A stretch of 64,000 nt of DNA from Pomphorhynchus laevis (GCA_012934845.2 WNNJ02001346.1:124001-188000), one strand, 5' to 3'; counted from the stretch's first letter, positions 20,870 to 33,082 are shown. The notes: generated by a model from the letters alone, not told the origin. Made by a program: numbers and translations.

Positions 20870-21511
20870 ATGCAAAGTAATCAGGAGCCTTTTTCACTGA
20901 ATATCCTTCAGTGGAATTCGGGAGGTGCTTCTGCCCTTAGCCTTTTATCTGGTAAAGATGCAGATGTTATAGTCCTTCAGGAGACGCGGTCGATCCGTAT
21001 GCCTCAGGACATAACTCGATTTATCCCTTAGCATATATACACCCACTTCACTCTGTATATAACCCGTCCTCACCCCTCTTCATCTCAAGGTCTTTTAACC
21101 TTAGTTAAATCCTCCTTAAGATCTTCCCTCCTTATTAACTATTCTTGTCCAGCCCTATCTTGTTTGACTATATCACTTCGTAAGAACGGTAAATGCATCA
21201 GTATAGCCAATATTTATTTACGGCCAGGAGAAATTCACAAGAACCGTGACCTTCTGGATAGTATATTAGGTAGCTATTATGACATGTTACATGGTGACTT
21301 CAACGACATAACTGGTCGTTGGATTAATGCTGAAAACCGCAAAGCCAGGATCGACTATCTTATTCACAAACCACTTTCCCCCACTTTTCATTGCTCAACA
21401 ACTAATTCACTCCTCGACATATTAATGCTTCAAAAGACGTGGTTGTTGAAACCCATGTGCACTGAGCAGTCGCGTCAACAACAGACCACCTCTCATGACC
21501 TAATTCGTTGA
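20870..21511 (+). pseudogene. LINE B1 APE endonuclease (broken)
   Basis: ORF2 starts at ATG 20870 with FSLNILQWNSGGASAL (catalytic N). It continues with VIVLQETRSIRMPQD (catalytic E). It meets a TAG at 21029, where copy B3 has a lysine codon, and later shows NIYLRPGEIHKNRDLLDS and LHGDFNDITGRWI (the GDFN motif). It is the target-nicking domain. Confidence 0.8.
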
Positions 21512-23118
21512 AGTTAGAGGAAGATACGTTGCTGAGAAGGTTCCACTTTGATCCCATCAAGGTGGCCTTCTTTCAGGCAGATATCCAATTCTTCCCCCGA
21601 ATCGGGAATGAGAGTTTGACCGAATTTAATACTTACCTCTCTTCGCAAGCTACCGCGATACTATCGACTACCTATAAAGGTCGCATATACAATCCTACTC
21701 CAACAAAACTCAAGGTCCTAGCTAAAATGCTACACCTTTCCAATCTCTATGTTTCCACCAGACAAGCCCTCTCGAATGAATACTGGAGCACCAGATATAG
21801 GTTCCAGCTGAGTAGGGATAAGCCAAGCATTTCTCGCTTTTACCCTTCTCAGTCTTCCTTCTGGAAGATATTCAAAAAGAAGTTTGTCTGTTGGAAGGAT
21901 AGAGCTTTAGGTTGGATTGGTAGAATAGGCCTTGATAAAGTTTTGGATGAGTCACTATCCCTACACAATTATGGAGCCACTCAATCACCCCAACCAATCT
22001 CGACTTAGTGTGACTTCAGGAGTAGGGACTTATCTGTTACAGATATCCTTAACTCCTGGGGGCCACTCCCGGTCACCTCCAGAATCCACGCGCCACTCTC
22101 CACTCGTGTCTGTCAGCTTTTGACAGATAGTCAGAGAAAGGAAGTCGCCATAACAATGCTATTAGCCTCCCCGTCTGACATTGCTAACATCAATATTAGC
22201 CGTCGAGTATTTTTACCTAAAAAGAAGTCGATTACATGTCCCAAAGATCTGCGGCCTATTTCAATTCAAAACTCTCTCATCTCCATTTTCAAAAAAGCGC
22301 TTGCGCGTAAAATCCGCGACCATCTAAGTAGGGGAAATTTAATTCCACCCGGTTTTCATGGGTATGTAAAAGATCGCTCGGTCCATTCAGCAATAGGTAA
22401 AGTGCAACAGTTTTGTCAAGATAGCAGTCATCAGCTTGCTGTGGCTGTCTTTCTTGACTTTTCAGCTGCTTTTGATCGCATTTCCATACCTTTTGTTATC
22501 ACTTCTCTCAGGTCCCTCAGGTTGCCTGTGAGAGTTGTTAACAGGGTGGAAATATTGCTGTACACAAAGCGACTCTTCTATGAAGACGACCCAGATGCAC
22601 GTCAGTTTTACCATATTACAGGTGTGCCTCAAGGCTCCCCACTTTCTCCAATCTTGTATCTTGCTGCCTCTATTGAACTCTACAAAAAATTCAAACGCGA
22701 TCAACATCTTGTGGTATACGCTTATAATACCACAGCCCTGTTCTCTATACGCAGGTGCAAATATGTAGTCTCTGACATCAGCCGTTTCTTTACTAGATTA
22801 AATGATCAGCTGCCCTTGTCCAACCTTGTTTTAAACTCCTTCAAATCGCGGGTGGTTGTCTTTCATGGCGCCCCTGCGACAAGGAAAAAACAAAAGAGAT
22901 TAGCACTCTCAGCTCTAACTTCCATCCTGACTTATCAACCACTCCCTACCTTCACAAGTCAAGTAAGATACCTGGGGTTCGCCATCACGGTGAACTGGTC
23001 AGCAAAAGCTGACAAGGATAGACTAAAACGTATCCTGAAGAAAGCTAGATGGGCCCTGAAACGGGCCCAACACCTGTCATTGAAAGATAAAACCCAAGTG
23101 CGCCTCTGGGGTACTTAG
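21508..23118 (+). pseudogene. LINE B1 reverse transcriptase (two frames)
   Basis: A linker (21508-22008) is followed, after a frame change, by the RT at 22120-23118. It shows KSITCPKDLRPISIQNSLI, AVFLDFSAAFDRISIPFV (motif A), ITGVPQGSPLSPILYLAAS (motif B) and VVYAYNTTALFS where VVYADDTT is expected. It ends RYLGFAITVNWSAKADKDRL. The missing aspartates would abolish polymerase activity. Confidence 0.85.
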
Positions 23119-23466
23119 GCTATCTTGGGATTGGTCTTCTATTCAAGAGGACGTCCCCCAGAACAAAGACTAAGATTTCTTAAGCTTCTCATCTTGCGAC
23201 TACCAAGCATTGTCCGCCTTGATTGGATTATTCTGGGGGTGAAAGACTTCGGGTGGTTCAGTCGAAGGGCGGCGTGTTGGATTAGCTGGGGGCTCAGATC
23301 CCGCTGGACCTGAGACTTTAAAGATTGGTAAAGACCTGAATCGCGACTCGTTAGCTAAATTTTGCATTCCTGTATTTTTGATACAAGTTCCTTTTTATTT
23401 TATTCTTTAGTTGTTATATAACACTAAGTTTTGTTATTTAAGAAAATCTTTATCTTATCTTATCTT

Positions 23467-23574
23467 AGCTGGCTGGTTAACTGTATAAAAGATCGGTGTG
23501 TATTTTGTGTTGTGGTTTTTTTCTGGAACGAAAAACAAAAGTGTTACATTTTTGCGCTCCTGTTTGAATTTACA
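23467..23574 (+). repeat. 5' LTR, second part
   Basis: Resumes at GTTAACTGTATAAAAGA (TATA-box-like) and ends TTTGAATTTACA, matching 31318-31417. Confidence 0.85.
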
Positions 23575-23595
23575 AGCTAACCGGGCTAGCAGCAA

Positions 23596-24130
23596 ATGAG
23601 CAAATTGAAATTAATGGATGTGATACAGTCGTTTAATGATACAGGCGACATTGAAACATTGATAGCAAAGCTAGAGTTAGTTGTCCAGCTGCAGAAATTG
23701 GACGATGAAAAGGTTCATCTGTTACCAATGCTTCTCAAAGGTGACGCTCTCACAGTTTACATGGAAATAGCTGAAGATTAGAAGGCAAGTGCGAATGAGA
23801 TCAAATGTTGCCTACGGAGAGCTTTTGGAGAAAATCCCTTCTCTGTCTATGATAAATTCATAACCAAAGTATGGGCGGGTGAGTCTGTCAAAGTTTACTT
23901 ATCCGAGCTGAGGAAGCTAGCTCGTGCAGCTGACATATCGAGTGAAACTATCATAAAGAGAGGCTTTGTGGTATCGTTGCCCGATCACGTTGAAAAAGAA
24001 TTACGATCGTTGCCCGACGTTGAATGTAAATCGATACAAGAGTTAAGCGTCAGGACACAATCCCTTCTTACTCTAAGGAGAACAACTCTAATCGCGGTTT
24101 CACGAAAATACGGTTGACCATCACAATGAA
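23596..24130 (+). pseudogene. Gag region of the LTR fossil
   Basis: Capsid-type gag with MSKLKLMDVIQSFNDTG at the start and a KLELVVQLQKLDDEKVHLLP stretch, as in gypsy-like gags. It is a fossil and not intact. Confidence 0.7.
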
Positions 24131-24159
24131 GCTGCTGCATCACCAACTTATAAATGGAT

Positions 24160-24760
24160 AAATACCATTCGTTGTTGGAACTGCAATCTAATTAGACATA
24201 TGGCAAGAAATTGTGGACGGTCGGGAAATGTCGTGGGTGGCGTTGTCGAGCCGCAGCAGCTCCCACCTACAGAATAAATCCTGCTGGCTATTCCGAGTTG
24301 CCTGTTATTAAAGTCAAGATTGGTCATCGATATGCGCGAGCACTAATCGAGAGCGGTTGTTCTCATACGATTGTACAGTCGAGTTTTGGGGACAAGCCTT
24401 ACGGCCGCGCTACCGTCAAAGACTGCAGAGCTGAAAAAATTAATTGCCAAGGTATGACGCAAGTATCCATGTTGATTAGTGGTCGTGTGATGTTGGTTGG
24501 AACGATAGTGTCTGATCAATTAATGAACGGTATCGATGTAATTATGGGGATCAATGTGATTTATAAGCTTGGTGGAGTTTGTATTTTTCCTGGAAAAGTT
24601 CAATTTAACCAAACACCTTCGAAACCAAATGACCATACTTGCCCGCATGAGGATGAAGTTTTGCCCAGCCCTGTCATCAGTTCTATTTGTGAGCATCAAC
24701 CTTGCTATGAAAGTGCAATCAAGGCATCGATCTTCGATGACGTTGAATAATAATTCGATT
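24160..24760 (+). pseudogene. Zinc knuckle and aspartic protease region of the LTR fossil
   Basis: A knuckle-like CWNCN segment is followed by a retropepsin-like fold with ALIESGCSHTIVQSSF and, near its end, DVIMGINVIYKLGGV. It lies between gag and RT, as expected of the family. Fossil. Confidence 0.65.
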
Positions 24761-24879
24761 TCACAAGATGATAAAGATGCTATTAGTACATCTTTGATAG
24801 TCAATGTGTGGATGCCATTGTCAGTTCGCCATTACCTAATACGATAACGTTGAATGATCTCAATTTTGATGCCTACTTC

Positions 24880-25560
24880 GATGGATTCTATCGAAGTAAA
24901 ATATCCCATTTGGAAATGGGATAGTTCAATGGATTTTGGACGAGATCTACCGCTGCTGAAGAATTCGATCGACATGTATTAATGTGCTTGTGATTCTCGA
25001 ATTAAAGACAAATTTGTTGAAGAAATATCAAGGTGGATTGATGAAGGCATCTTGTGTAGATGGGCACAGAAAGTTCAACGAGGAATAATCTCTCTAATGG
25101 CAGTAGTCCACAATAGTAAAGACAAAGTACGTCCGGTATTTGACTTCCGAGAACTGAATCAGTATCTTAGCTGTCATACTGGAGATACTATACAAGTTTG
25201 TGGAGATGCAATTCGCAAGTGGAGACGAATTAGCGGACCTGTGAAATTATTGGATCTAAAAATGCCTATTTTCAATTAACAGTAGATAAAGATCTTTGGC
25301 ATTATCAGCTTATCAATTATAAGGACGAAGCATATTGTTTGACCGTCTAGAATTCGGTCTAAGTTGTGCGCCACGTATTAGATAAAAATCGTCGAGACTT
25401 TTCTATCACAGGATGCAAATGTCATTAAGGGAACGGAATTCTATCTGGATGATATAATTGTTGATGAAATTATCATTGGTGCAAGTGAGGTATCAAGGCA
25501 TTTATCTTGTTATGGTGTAATATCAAAGGTACCGATGGATTTAGCAAATAATCTAGTTTT
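24880..25560 (+). pseudogene. Reverse transcriptase region of the LTR fossil
   Basis: Recognisable by KVRPVFDFRELNQYLSCHTG and a FYLDDIIVDE-type active-site strand. The style is that of a gypsy-like lineage common in flatworms, nematodes and molluscs. Broken. Confidence 0.7.
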
Positions 25561-26220
25561 AGGATTGAGTATTGAGATGGACAAATCTGGAGAGCTCATA
25601 TTCGCCAGAGGATCATCATTGGATATTAATATGTCTGTAGACAACGCGATGACCAGGCGTGAACTATTTTCTTTGTGTGGGAAATTAACCGCACATTACC
25701 CGATTGTAAGTTGGCTTGGAGTCGCATGTAGCTATGCGAAACGCTTGGTTCTTAGTGGATGTTGGAATAATCGCTTGAACAACGACGCACATCAGTGTAT
25801 AATGAGAATCGTCGAAAAAGTCCGTCATAATGATCCCGTTCGAGGAGTCTGGTCAGTTGGCACATGTGAGAGTGGAACTGTCTGGTATGACGCTAGTAAC
25901 ATAGTTACGGGAGTGATACTTGAAATAGGTGGTATAACAGTTGAGGATGCAAGTAGGTTACGAAAAAAGACATACTCTCTACATATAAATGTTACCGAAT
26001 TAGAATCGGTGATAAGAAGGATCAACCTTGGTCTTAAATGGGGTATTACCGATCTTCGTGTTAACACAGATTCTCAAACCGTTTTGAATTGGCTTCAAGT
26101 GACAAGTAGCAAATGTTGTAGACTTCGTACGAAGGGTGCTGCTGAAATTCTCATCAAAAAGAGGTTGTCTACACTGATGGCAATCATTGAGGAAACGAGA
26201 TTAAATGTGTATTGGTGCTA
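25560..26220 (+). pseudogene. RT connection and RNase H region of the LTR fossil
   Basis: It shows TRRELFSLCGKLTAHYPIV, then an RNase H fold with GTVWYDASNIVTGVILEIGG, NVTELESVIRRINLGLKWG and LRVNTDSQTVLNWL. It includes the longest readable stretch of the fossil. Confidence 0.75.
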
Positions 26221-27146
26221 GCTATGTCAGTTCATCGGATGTCTCACTCGTCTTCACCGCTCGATTTTGTCAACCAAAGTCCAAGGTGTAGTCAACGTTG
26301 GTTCCTCTGTTAAAGATAGTGAGTTGGGAAATAAACTTACAGATTTGCATAATATGCATCATTTTGGAGTTGAACGATCCTACCGCCTTAAAAAACGGTT
26401 TATTTATACGTTCCAAATGAGTGCCGGTGCACGCTTACATGACCACAACAACAAAAAAATCTAAATTATGTTTCGAGGAGGTGGGTACGGAAGCGGCATT
26501 TGAATGTAATAAAGAATGGAGATTGATGTACGTCGAGTGGGAGCTAATTCCAGGCGAGTGGGGCGGCGACGAGGAAAGACCAGAGACCGTAGTTGTTAGA
26601 GTAATTGGGAACGTAGAGTAGAAGGGAATGACGAGAACGTAGTGATAGAGAGGTGGGACGAGTGTCGTCAAATAAAGAGAGGTGGATGAACGATGGGGAG
26701 CCGACAGCGATGAGACGAAAAGTTACGGAAGGCGGATTTGTATGCGGATGTGGATGGTAGGCCAGCAGAGTTAAGCAAAATATATGGTTGTGGTCAAAGC
26801 GACGGAAACGTAGAAGCACTCGGAAGGCGGAGTTGATGATGCGTTGTAGGGGTAGGATGATGGATTTTGAAGAATTGACGAAAGGGCTGAGGCAGTAATC
26901 GATTTTAGGGGAAGAAGCGATGAACGGAGATACATACAGGAACGGAAGTCGATAAGGGGGCGGATACGGCGGATGTCACGGAGAATAAAGTTAGACGAGC
27001 GGACATTGCCGCGGCGAAAGGTTTAAGGGAAAGGTGATCATCGAAATGGAATCATAAGAAAGTGATATTGTGGACTATGAGGATGATTGATGATACAAAA
27101 GATACAGAGGAGGAGATATGTTAGGTTGACGGGAGGAGGATCCACA

Positions 27147-28122
27147 TTATTTAAGATTGTCTGGGTTTAAAACGAGACGAAGATTGGAGAGACGTTTGTA
27201 GATAGAAGAAAGACAGTTGGAGGCAGAAATGCCGATATCGTGTATGCGATGGGCGGGTGCATGAGCATATATGGGGATGACATCGGCGTATTGCATGACT
27301 TTAAAGGAGTAAGGTTTGATAAACGGAGAGAGATCGCCGTGTAGATGAGAGAAAAGCAGAGGTCCTAGCACTGAACCTTGTGGGACCCCGCAGAAAATAA
27401 GAACGTGGGAGAGGATGATGAATTTGAACATACTTGAAAAGAACGGTCGGATAGATATGATGCGAATCATGCTACGGAGGAGGAAGAAAAGCAGTAATCA
27501 TAACGAAGGCAAGAAAGGAGGGTGTTGTGGTCGACGATGTCGAAGGCGAATGAAAGGTCGAGGGAGTTCAGAACACTATACAGAGCCTTGTCACGAGAAA
27601 TGAGTAGGTCATTGTAAAGTGTCATGCAGGCGATTTCTGTGAAGTGATTAGAGCGAAAAGCGGATCGGAAAGAAGGGTACGATTTAGATGAAGATAGATA
27701 AACGTTGATCTGTGTTAATATAAAGCGCTCTAAGAGCTTGGAAAGAGTAGGGAGGAGTGAAATGGGGCGATAGCTAGAAGGAAGTGAGGGTTGAGCGATT
27801 GTTTCTTAAGAAGGGGACGAACGATGGCGTATTTCCAGTGTGATGGAAAAATAAGACTGCGGATGGACGAGTTTAACAAGGTGGTGAGGAAAGGGGATAT
27901 CGATGAGCATATGGATTTAAGTATGGGGTAGACAAGGGATCTGCAGGTGAGGTTATTTGGGCAAGGACATGAGGACAGATGAGACTTCAGCAGGTGAGAC
28001 AGGGAGAATATGAAAGAGTTCCGGGAGGATGAGGCAAGGCGTTTAGCCGCGAGATGGAATGGAGACGAGGTTGTGAGAGAGCAACGTGGATACTTTGGTC
28101 TGAAGAAATGACGAATAATCAT
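27147..28122 (-). pseudogene. LINE A2 reverse transcriptase (broken)
   Basis: Pieces are FPSHWKYAIVRPLLKKQSLN (28122-27730) and a motif A region near 27560. The piece at 27470-27147 has CGVPQGSVLGPLLFSHLHGD and MQYADVIPIYAHAPAHRIHD. The last active-site aspartate is valine. About four breaks in RT alone. Confidence 0.75.
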
Positions 28123-28389
28123 GGGGATTGATAATGCAAGACGAATAGGGGCGAGAAAGGATTGAGTTAAAAGTATGCCAGAGAGACTTAGAGTTTAATG
28201 ACGTGTTGATTTTATGCTGCCAGAAGGAGTTGCATTTGGTACATAGTAGGTGGAGATGAGACTGGCGAAGAGCAAGATAGGAATCACGGAAAGACGGAAT
28301 GAGCGAGCGGATATCACGTCTGAGAAAGCGGTGATAGATTCAAAAAGTATGACGGAGTCGACGCTTTGAGAGTAGGCATTGGATGTCAA

Positions 28390-29365
28390 ACCATGTGCAC
28401 GATGCAAGCGACAGTGAGGGTGAGTCTTGAAGGGCAAGAGAAGATCGAGGGTGGATGTGAGTTCAGAGTGGAAAAGAAAGGCGAGATCGTGAGTAGAGGA
28501 TGATGTAATTGTGTGAGAAGATAGAGACGATTTAAGTAAGGCGGAACGGATAAGCGGGAGTCAAGATTTCTCCAAGGGCGACGTAGGATGGTAGGTGTGT
28601 GAAGCGAGAAGTGGTTGGAAGTGAGATCAACGGGTACGAGAAAGTGATCGGATAGACCAGGATCGGAGATGGACAGTGAGGTGTAGGCAGCAAAACGATC
28701 GGGGACAGCGATGATGTCGAGTGCTTCGCCATGGATATGTGTGGGGGCAGTGGATATCAGTTTGTAATTGTAGTTGGATAGAATGTTGATAAACCGGATG
28801 GAATCGGTGGAGGAGGAGCGGTCTAGGCGGATGTTGATATCGCCCAGAACGAGTGAAGAGATTGAGGACAAAGAACAATAAGAAAGGAGGTCAGCGAGTT
28901 CGGTAAAAATAAGGAGATAGGAGCTGATGAACCAGGACGGTATACAATGACGAGACCCAGACAATCGGTCTAGAAGAACAACAAGTGAGCAATTCAAAAG
29001 ACTAGGACTGAAAGAGGGTGATTTTGCGAAGAGACGGGGGTGTGTTAATGGGCGAATTCGACAATGCCGCCGTGATTAGAGAATTTAGAAGTTGATAAGC
29101 TAAGGGGCGGGCCGATTCGTCTAGTGAGCAACCGGCAGAGAGCAGACGGCGAATGGAGAGGTCGGTATCTGTGCCAGGATTCGGTGAGGCAAAAAAGATC
29201 AATGGATTGATTGGTGAAAAGTATAAGGAAAAGATCGGACTTATGGAGAATATATCTAGTGTTAAGGAGGCTGAGACGGAAACCGTGTGTGGTGGTGAAA
29301 TGGTCTGGTAAAGAAGACACATAGGGGAGATATAGCGCCATCGAATTGAGGGCGGGTGTGGACAA
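28390..29365 (-). pseudogene. LINE A2 endonuclease (several frames)
   Basis: Readable pieces are TTHGFRLSLLNTRYILHKSD, LFCLTESWHRYRPLH (catalytic E), LVLGDINIRLDRSSSTDS (GDIN in place of GDFN) and ISDPGLSDHFLVPVDL (SDH). All are in APE-endonuclease order but in at least three frames. Confidence 0.7.
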
Positions 29366-29380
29366 CTTGAAAATTTCCGT

Positions 29381-30187
29381 CTATGTTTCGGATAAAGAGA
29401 GATGTTTCGCCGTTTTCCTCGCGACGGCGTTTTTCGATGCGGCCAGAAGAAAGTTGAGCGATTTTGAAGGGGTGCGATCTGGGAAAATTCGAGCGGTTGA
29501 AGATAACATGAGTTTAAATCGTTGAGTGAGGACAGAGGACGCGTGAAAGTGTTGCTTGAAAACAATTTTCAGTAGTGGGGGCTTAGAATGATGAGATTGA
29601 GATTTGTTTAGACGGATGAATGCGACAGGAGGGATGTTCTTGAAAAAGGATGGCTTATCCGCAGGAACTAGAGACGATAGGATGGATATGAAGGCGTAAA
29701 TATCGTGGTCGAGACGTGCTTTTGGATATAAGGAGGGGAAAGGAGTGATATTAGTGACGATGACTAAATGATCGGGAGAAAGAAAGCGTTTCCGTAAAGG
29801 AGGACAATAACGTGACTGGGTGAGATCACGATATGAGAACTGGCAGTTGAGGATTTGGAGGGAGTTGGTTTGACGATGGAGACATAGAGAATAATGATAA
29901 AGAGGGTGGCAAGCGATGTTAGGAAAAGTTATCTGTGGAAGGATCGTGGAGGTTGATGGAGGTGATTTTGATTGATGGATGTAGGTTATTGATAATCGAG
30001 ACAGGAAGGACGGGGTGGGGGATGTCGGGGAGTGAACATGACATGTACAGGAAGTGTATATGGTGGTAGGGTCGGCGGGTGGAGAATGGATATCGGAAAC
30101 GACGGGGTTGTTTGAGTGGACGTGTTGGATGTTGATGTGTGCTAATTGGAGAGGTTGCGGATTAGTTTGTTGGCACAAAAACCACAT
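29381..30187 (-). pseudogene. LINE A2 ORF1 (268 codons)
   Basis: The N-terminal two thirds are Ser/Thr/Pro-rich. The C-terminal part has PPLLKIVFKQHFHASSVLTQ and RIFPDRTP, the same block found at the 5' end of A1. This region resembles the ORF1 C-terminus of CR1/L2-type LINEs, an RNA-binding accessory protein. No zinc knuckle is visible. Confidence 0.6.
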
Positions 30188-31212
30188 AGAAAATCTTCTT
30201 TAGACTTATTTTTGTCGCAGGCGATTGTTGTCCAGAAGCTGCAGTCGTGTGTCGAGAACTGTACTTGCAGTTGTGCATAGTTGGTGTCGTTCTTATCTGT
30301 TTTTTACGTCCTCCCATTAATGTTCTTGTGTTCAAGTTGTTAGATTTGCTACTGCAACTGATCGGCGAGCGTAGCGAGCGGAACTGACAGGAAAAATCTG
30401 GAATGTAAATAGTTGGTAATCAAGAATTGCTAAACTCACGAATTGCACGAATGGTGTACGCAGATGTAGTTCGCAGTGACATTGACGAGATTGTTAGTAG
30501 ATGTCGCGAATGTCAGAGCATTGATCCACCATCTAGCTTCTACAGTGATGGTAGTTGCGATGTTAGCGGAACGTGGGTTCGGCTCGCTGTTGATATCACT
30601 CACTATAATCGTGTCGTATATTTAACGATCGTGGACAGTGGACCAAGCAGTTTTGCAATCTGGAAAGAGCTTCGTGATGAATCGGCACGTCAAGTTTGTT
30701 TGAAATTACATGAAGTGTTATTTGAGCATGGATTCCCGAAAGTTATTGATGGATAACGGGACAGTAACAGTCCTTCACATGAAATCTACAATTATCTATG
30801 GCGACATCCCAACGTATTATCTAGATTTACAAAAGTCTCAGTAAAATGTGGATATTATATTGGTGAAATCGTATGGGTTAAACCTCCCAATGCTAGATGT
30901 ACGACAGGTGGTTCAAGGGTACAGTCACACATATAATATCCGATGTAAGGGATGCGGTCAATGGGATTCCACGTCATATATCTGACATCCGCTATATTGT
31001 CGAACCGAAGATAAGTGTTCAAAATGAAAATGAATGGAAACAACTTAGCGAGTTAAATTACGACTCGGATACATGCGATTTGAGATCGTAAAAGATGTCG
31101 GAATCAACGACTGTTAATTAAACTCTTCGTCAATCAGTACGTATGACACGACGTACTGTGTATTTAAACGATTATGATTGCACGATGTGAGGATTACAAA
31201 AGCAAGGTGGGA

Positions 31213-31417
31213 TGTGACGAAAGTGTGCTTTCGTTTGCGTATGCCGTTTTGGACAGCGGCGATTGATGCCCAGAAATTTGCCGCCACATTATGAGCGGCG
31301 TACAATCAACCGGTTGGTTAACTGTATAAAAGATTGGTGTGTATTTTGTGTTGTGGTTTTTTTTCTGGAACAAAAAACAAAAGTGTTACATTTTTTGTGC
31401 TCCTGTTTGAATTTACA
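31213..31417 (+). repeat. 3' LTR
   Basis: 205 bp, TGTGACG to TTTACA, uninterrupted. It has a TATA-like CTGTATAAAAG in the middle. It is followed by the target duplication ATACC. Confidence 0.88.
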
Positions 31418-31422
31418 ATACC

Positions 31423-33010
31423 AATAGTATTTTACCAATTTCGGATATTTATTTCCAATATATTATTATCCTGATTTTAATAAAAGAGAATTTGATAAAA
31501 ATACTTACACTACACCACGTGAACTGTTAGGGAATTTTAAATGAGCAATTTCACTCGTTTGAACAATTCTACAGAATGAATAAAATGTGTTTTCTTTCAG
31601 GTACATATGTGAGTCAGTTCTGAGTAAGCATTTAATGCAAGAATATTCGTTAAATAATTTAATACAAACCAAAAGCACTGAAAAGCAATATTAAAGGAAT
31701 ATAAACTTAATAAAACAATACGAAACAATAAAAAACTCTCCGGTAATTTGAAACAATTTTATAACTGAGTATTAAGGCTATAATAAAATAGTTGAATTTT
31801 GGGAGCAAGATCAGAGAAAATAAAATTTTTGACTAAAATTTCAATGCTAACTTCTGTTAGCATTAAATTTTATGCAATGAACATATTTTTCATTTTATAA
31901 TTTTTCATTTAGGAAATACAAATAGCGATTTTTTTGTTATTTGTAGTAAATCAATTAAATTAAAATTGAAAAATACCGAGTTCGCACATATAGGTCAAAA
32001 TTAAAGTTGTAAGGCTAAGTTAGCCTTGGGGCGTGTGTGGACAACTTGAAAATTTCCGTCTATGTTTCGGATGAAGAAAGATATTTCGTCGTTTCCATCG
32101 CGACGTCGTTTTTCTTTTAGAAAAGCGACTTTTTTAAAAACATTTTAAAACGTTTTTAAAAAAACCGCGTTTAAAAAGTCGCGTTTTAAAAACGCAACCT
32201 TTTCTTTTTTCTTCATTCATTTATTTAGTTTTAACAAAAAGAATCTGACATAATCTAAGAGAAGTTCACAATATCGCATTACATAAATTACCAGGTTTCC
32301 ACGTGGCAGATGCACCATTTTGGCCTCTCCTGTATTTCTGCAAATTTTAAAGAGAAAATTTTGTAAGAGAAACTTTATTTCTGGTGAAAGGTTGTAGAAA
32401 TATTTGAAAAATATTCAATTCCGTCTATATATACTTTTTATTTTATATTATTAATTTAATAATTGAATTTTTTTATGATATTCAATGGAAAACCAAAAAT
32501 TTTCAGGAGAATGCTACTTATATTGTAATTTAATTATTGAGACTTTCAAGATGTGGAAACTCAACGATGCGAACTACTTGCAAATGAGAGGAAATCCCTA
32601 AGGGTGTGACATTCGGTAAACCGTAAAGGACAACGTATTTGCAGTTAGGGAAATAATTTCTGAAATATTCGGAAATATGTCAGAGAAGATGTCATAACTA
32701 GTATAATTGTGGAGTTTTTTAAATAAAGTTAGGCAGTGTTGAATATTTGCTTCTATTCAAGCTAAGTACTTACTGAAGTGTGACTTTATATTTAACGGTA
32801 AGTTGTTCGTTTCTTAAATAATTTGATTACTTTATTATATTTATTCTACCATTTAATTATATCATTAAATATAATAATTTAATATTTCATATAATAATTT
32901 AATTGTATTAATTTACTTAATTTAACTCGCAAATAATTTTTAATTAATTTAAGGATATTTAAATAACAAAATTCAATATTTAATTGATTTATTATAAGTA
33001 GCCTTCGTTC
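31423..33010. other. AT-rich stretch with one LINE scrap
   Basis: No gene. A roughly 80-bp fragment of LINE A2 type lies at 32036-32115. It is followed by an A/T stretch with self-complementary TTTTAAAAACG words (32120-32210). A fold-back-related motif occurs near 31848. Confidence 0.5.
32036..32115 (-). mobile_element. LINE A2-type fragment
   Basis: GTGTGGACAACTTGAAAATT and the next 50 bases are nearly identical to 29352-29430 in copy A2 (ORF1/ORF2 junction), in the same orientation. It is an isolated scrap. Confidence 0.7.
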
Positions 33011-33082
33011 TTTCAGATATCAATTTTGATGTTCGTTTTATTACTTTCTGAGCCCCGTCTCTAATTGCACATGTTATTGAAA

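Larger units (their letters stand above)
19541..23466 (+). mobile_element. Jockey/I-type LINE, copy B1 (near full length)
   Basis: A 3.9-kb LINE inserted in the 5' LTR. Its 9-bp target duplication is AGCTGGTTG (19532-19540) against AGCTGGCTG (23467-23475). It has ORF1 (about 19620-20865), ORF2 endonuclease (20870-21510) and RT (to about 23118). The 3' UTR ends in a short TTATC repeat (CTTATCTTATCTTAG) rather than poly(A). Several stops and shifts break both ORFs. The RT active site reads YAYN instead of YADD. It is the longest of five B copies in the window and the only one whose two ends can both be fixed. Confidence 0.88.
26425..30395 (-). mobile_element. CR1/L2-like LINE, copy A2, inserted in the LTR fossil
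   Basis: A minus-strand LINE of about 4 kb interrupts the integrase region. Order on its strand: ORF1 (about 30187-29380), endonuclease (29365-28400), RT (about 28120-27130), C-terminal tail (to about 26550) and a 3' UTR whose end (GCACGCTTACATGACCACAA) parallels A1. Many frameshifts. The RT site reads YADV (MQYADVIPIYAHAP). It represents a second subfamily, diverged from A1 and A3. End points are approximate because the target duplication is not clear. Confidence 0.8.
26290..31100 (+). pseudogene. Integrase region of the LTR fossil (split by LINE A2)
   Basis: A zinc-binding N-terminal piece (MHHFGVERSYRLKK) lies left of LINE A2. To its right are the rest (CRECQSIDPP, WVRLAVDITHYNRVVYLTIV at about 30430-30760) and a C-terminal tail (EIVWVKPPNARCT, VNGIPRHISDIRYIV at about 30860-31090). 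A purine tract (AAAAGCAAGGTGGGA) directly precedes the 3' LTR and is the likely plus-strand primer. Fossil, broken. Confidence 0.7.
19437..31417 (+). mobile_element. Ty3/gypsy-like LTR retrotransposon fossil, with two nested LINEs
   Basis: Boundaries are exact by eye. The 5-bp target duplication ATACC (19432-19436 and 31418-31422) flanks TGTGACG...TTTACA ends. Parts in order: 5' LTR (split by a LINE), gag with capsid-like region, aspartic protease, reverse transcriptase, RNase H, integrase (split by a second LINE), a C-terminal integrase tail and 3' LTR. The gag-protease-RT-RNase H-integrase order and RT style fit Ty3/gypsy; BEL is a less likely alternative. It is broken, with at least several disruptions besides the two insertions. 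The LTRs differ at about 17 of 205 positions, mostly transitions, so it is a moderately old insertion. Without the LINEs it would be about 4.1 kb. Confidence 0.85.

Noticed and set aside
23467-31417. BEL/Pao assignment of the LTR fossil
   Set aside because: The RT and RNase H style and integrase tail look more like a gypsy-type lineage; a tree would be needed to exclude BEL.
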